Source: an uncultured Oscillospiraceae bacterium
GTDB lineage: Bacteria > Bacillota > Clostridia > Oscillospirales > Oscillospiraceae
NCBI GenBank assembly: GCA_910587395.1
Contig: CAJULJ010000110.1
Coordinates: 1-6,440 of the forward strand
Reading direction: 5' to 3'
DNA length: 6,440 nucleotides
Shown here: in pieces, positions 5,898 through 6,440 of the stretch
Layout: each line of letters opens with the position of its first letter
Position numbering within the stretch: position 1 is the first letter of the stretch
Position numbers and translations under genes: made by a program
The notes under the pieces: generated by a model
Seen by the model: only the letters and a program-made list of their open reading frames with translations
The model's database searches: none
Told to the model about the DNA's origin: nothing

Positions 5898-6026
5898 TCA
5901 GCCAAGCCAGCCGTTATAAAAAGCTGCCACCCCCAATGCGGCCCCTATGACCGTTGCAATGAGGATCACGATGACGCCCTTTTTGTGTTCCTTGAAATAC
6001 GCAAATAAGATTTTCAAATCTTCCAT
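5898..6026 (-). CDS. Small single-pass membrane protein (42 residues)
   Basis: The ATG at 6026 is preceded by AAGGAG nine bases upstream, a strong ribosome binding site, and the frame runs for 42 codons to TGA at 5900-5898. Residues 1-16 are amphipathic and charged (MEDLKILFAYFKEHKK). Residues 17-37 form one hydrophobic helix (GVIVILIATVIGAALGVAAF), and a short GWLG end follows. Positive charges just before the helix predict an N-terminus inside the cell. I do not recognise a family. Small membrane proteins of this kind are common in Clostridia conjugative elements, so a role in the transfer apparatus is possible but only inferred from context. The gene ends 8 bases before the first VanR box of the adjacent cassette. 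The strong ribosome binding site and well-formed protein make it a likely real gene despite its size. Confidence 0.7.
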   Translation of the reverse strand: MEDLKILFAYFKEHKKGVIVILIATVIGAALGVAAFYNGWLG

Positions 6027-6059
6027 CTTCAAAATCTCCTTAAAATAGTTTATCAAAGA

Positions 6060-6099
6060 GGAAAGCGGCGGCATTGATTCCTCAAGACCGCCGCTTTCC
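6060..6099 (-). terminator. Strong hairpin between the coiled-coil gene and the small membrane protein gene
   Basis: A perfect 12-base stem (6060-6071 with 6088-6099, GGAAAGCGGCGG type) has a 16-base loop and lies just after the stop codon at 6105. The following minus-strand bases (TCTTTGATAAACTATTTT) are T-rich but not a clean run. It is therefore a probable terminator or attenuator that lowers readthrough into the small gene; it could also be an mRNA-stabilising stem. Confidence 0.55.
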
Positions 6100-6104
6100 A
6101 GAAA

Positions 6105-6440
6105 TTAAGCGAGCTGTGTGTATGTAGCGTTCTGCCTTCGGTAGGTATCGTTGTCCTTCTGCTTCAGCTCCTGCTCCACCTGGGCCAGCTGATGCTCCAG
6201 ATCCTTGATCTTGGCCTCGTCGGTCTCGGAATTGAGCCTCTGCTCCAGCTCCTGCTGCTTCTTTTTCAGTTTTTCGATCTCGCGGTCTACCTTATCGGTA
6301 TTGCACTCCCAGGTCTCGCCCTTATCCTTTTTCCCCTCCGGACCCTTCGCACCCTGGCCTGCCTGCTTGGGTTCCTCCGCCTCGGGGGCGTCCTCCGGCT
6401 GCCTGGGTGCGTCTGCCGCCCGCTCCGGGTCGTCAAAATA
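6105..6440 (-). CDS. Acidic coiled-coil protein of unknown function, C-terminal part only
   Basis: The minus-strand frame is open from the right edge to TAA at 6107-6105, so the start lies beyond the window; 111 residues are visible. The first ~45 are Pro/Glu/Ala/Gly-rich and low in complexity (RQPEDAPEAEEPKQAGQG), probably a flexible linker. Residues about 50-104 show heptad-like spacing with many Glu, Lys and Gln (VDREIEKLKKKQQELEQRL, then DLEHQLAQVEQELKQK), a predicted coiled coil. The end is NDTYRRQNATYTQLA. A single cysteine (WECN) precedes the coil. I do not recognise the family. The position next to a small membrane protein gene suits a backbone gene of a mobile element. It is followed by a hairpin. 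Confidence that it is coding is high because of the regular composition and the fitting terminator; function is unknown. Confidence 0.75.
   Translation of the reverse strand, partial: YFDDPERAADAPRQPEDAPEAEEPKQAGQGAKGPEGKKDKGETWECNTDKVDREIEKLKKKQQELEQRLNSETDEAKIKDLEHQLAQVEQELKQKDNDTYRRQNATYTQLA

Noticed and set aside
1..6440. CRISPR array, tRNA, rRNA or transposase/integrase gene
   Set aside because: No regularly spaced repeats, no cloverleaf with CCA-type end, and no DDE, serine or tyrosine recombinase motifs were seen in any frame.

Overview
The window looks like part of an integrative or conjugative element, or similar mobile DNA, from a gut-type Clostridia (Oscillospiraceae or Lachnospiraceae-like Firmicute). 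This is an inference. It rests on clear AGGAGG-type ribosome binding sites, VanR-type operator boxes, the VanR/VanS-VanZ-ABC gene mix, and small or coiled-coil genes of the kind seen in such elements. No integrase, relaxase, rRNA, tRNA or CRISPR array is visible.

Left block (59-2112, plus strand): two genes in a probable operon. The first encodes a cysteine-rich protein of unknown function with at least three C4 zinc-knuckle sites at its C-terminus. The second encodes a compact M20 (PepT-like) metallopeptidase homologue. It keeps the metal-binding residues but has no room for the usual lid/dimerisation domain.

Middle block (2118-5890, minus strand): a regulated resistance-type cassette, mostly in ruins. 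In transcription order it holds: a VanR-type promoter; an intact CPBP-family membrane protein; a VanR-like response regulator fused in frame to the membrane/HAMP part of a VanS-like kinase whose catalytic part is missing; a second VanR-type promoter with the same geometry; a VanZ-family protein that loses its C-terminus; the last ~44 codons of an ABC ATPase; an ABC permease reduced to its first and last segments plus a frameshift; and a winged-helix regulator interrupted by an in-frame TAG. The ancestral order can be read as CPBP-vanR-vanS / vanZ-ABC ATPase-ABC permease, with a segment lost at each of several junctions. Only the CPBP gene and the two promoters look fully preserved.

Right block (5898-6440, minus strand): a 42-residue single-pass membrane protein with a good ribosome binding site, a hairpin between genes, and the 3' end of a larger acidic coiled-coil protein that runs off the right edge. 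These look like backbone genes into which the cassette was placed.

The main points for a second look are the serial deletions that remove the catalytic cores while leaving both promoters intact, the membrane-tethered response regulator this produces, the promoter -10 inside a terminator-like hairpin, and the lid-less peptidase paired with a zinc-knuckle protein.
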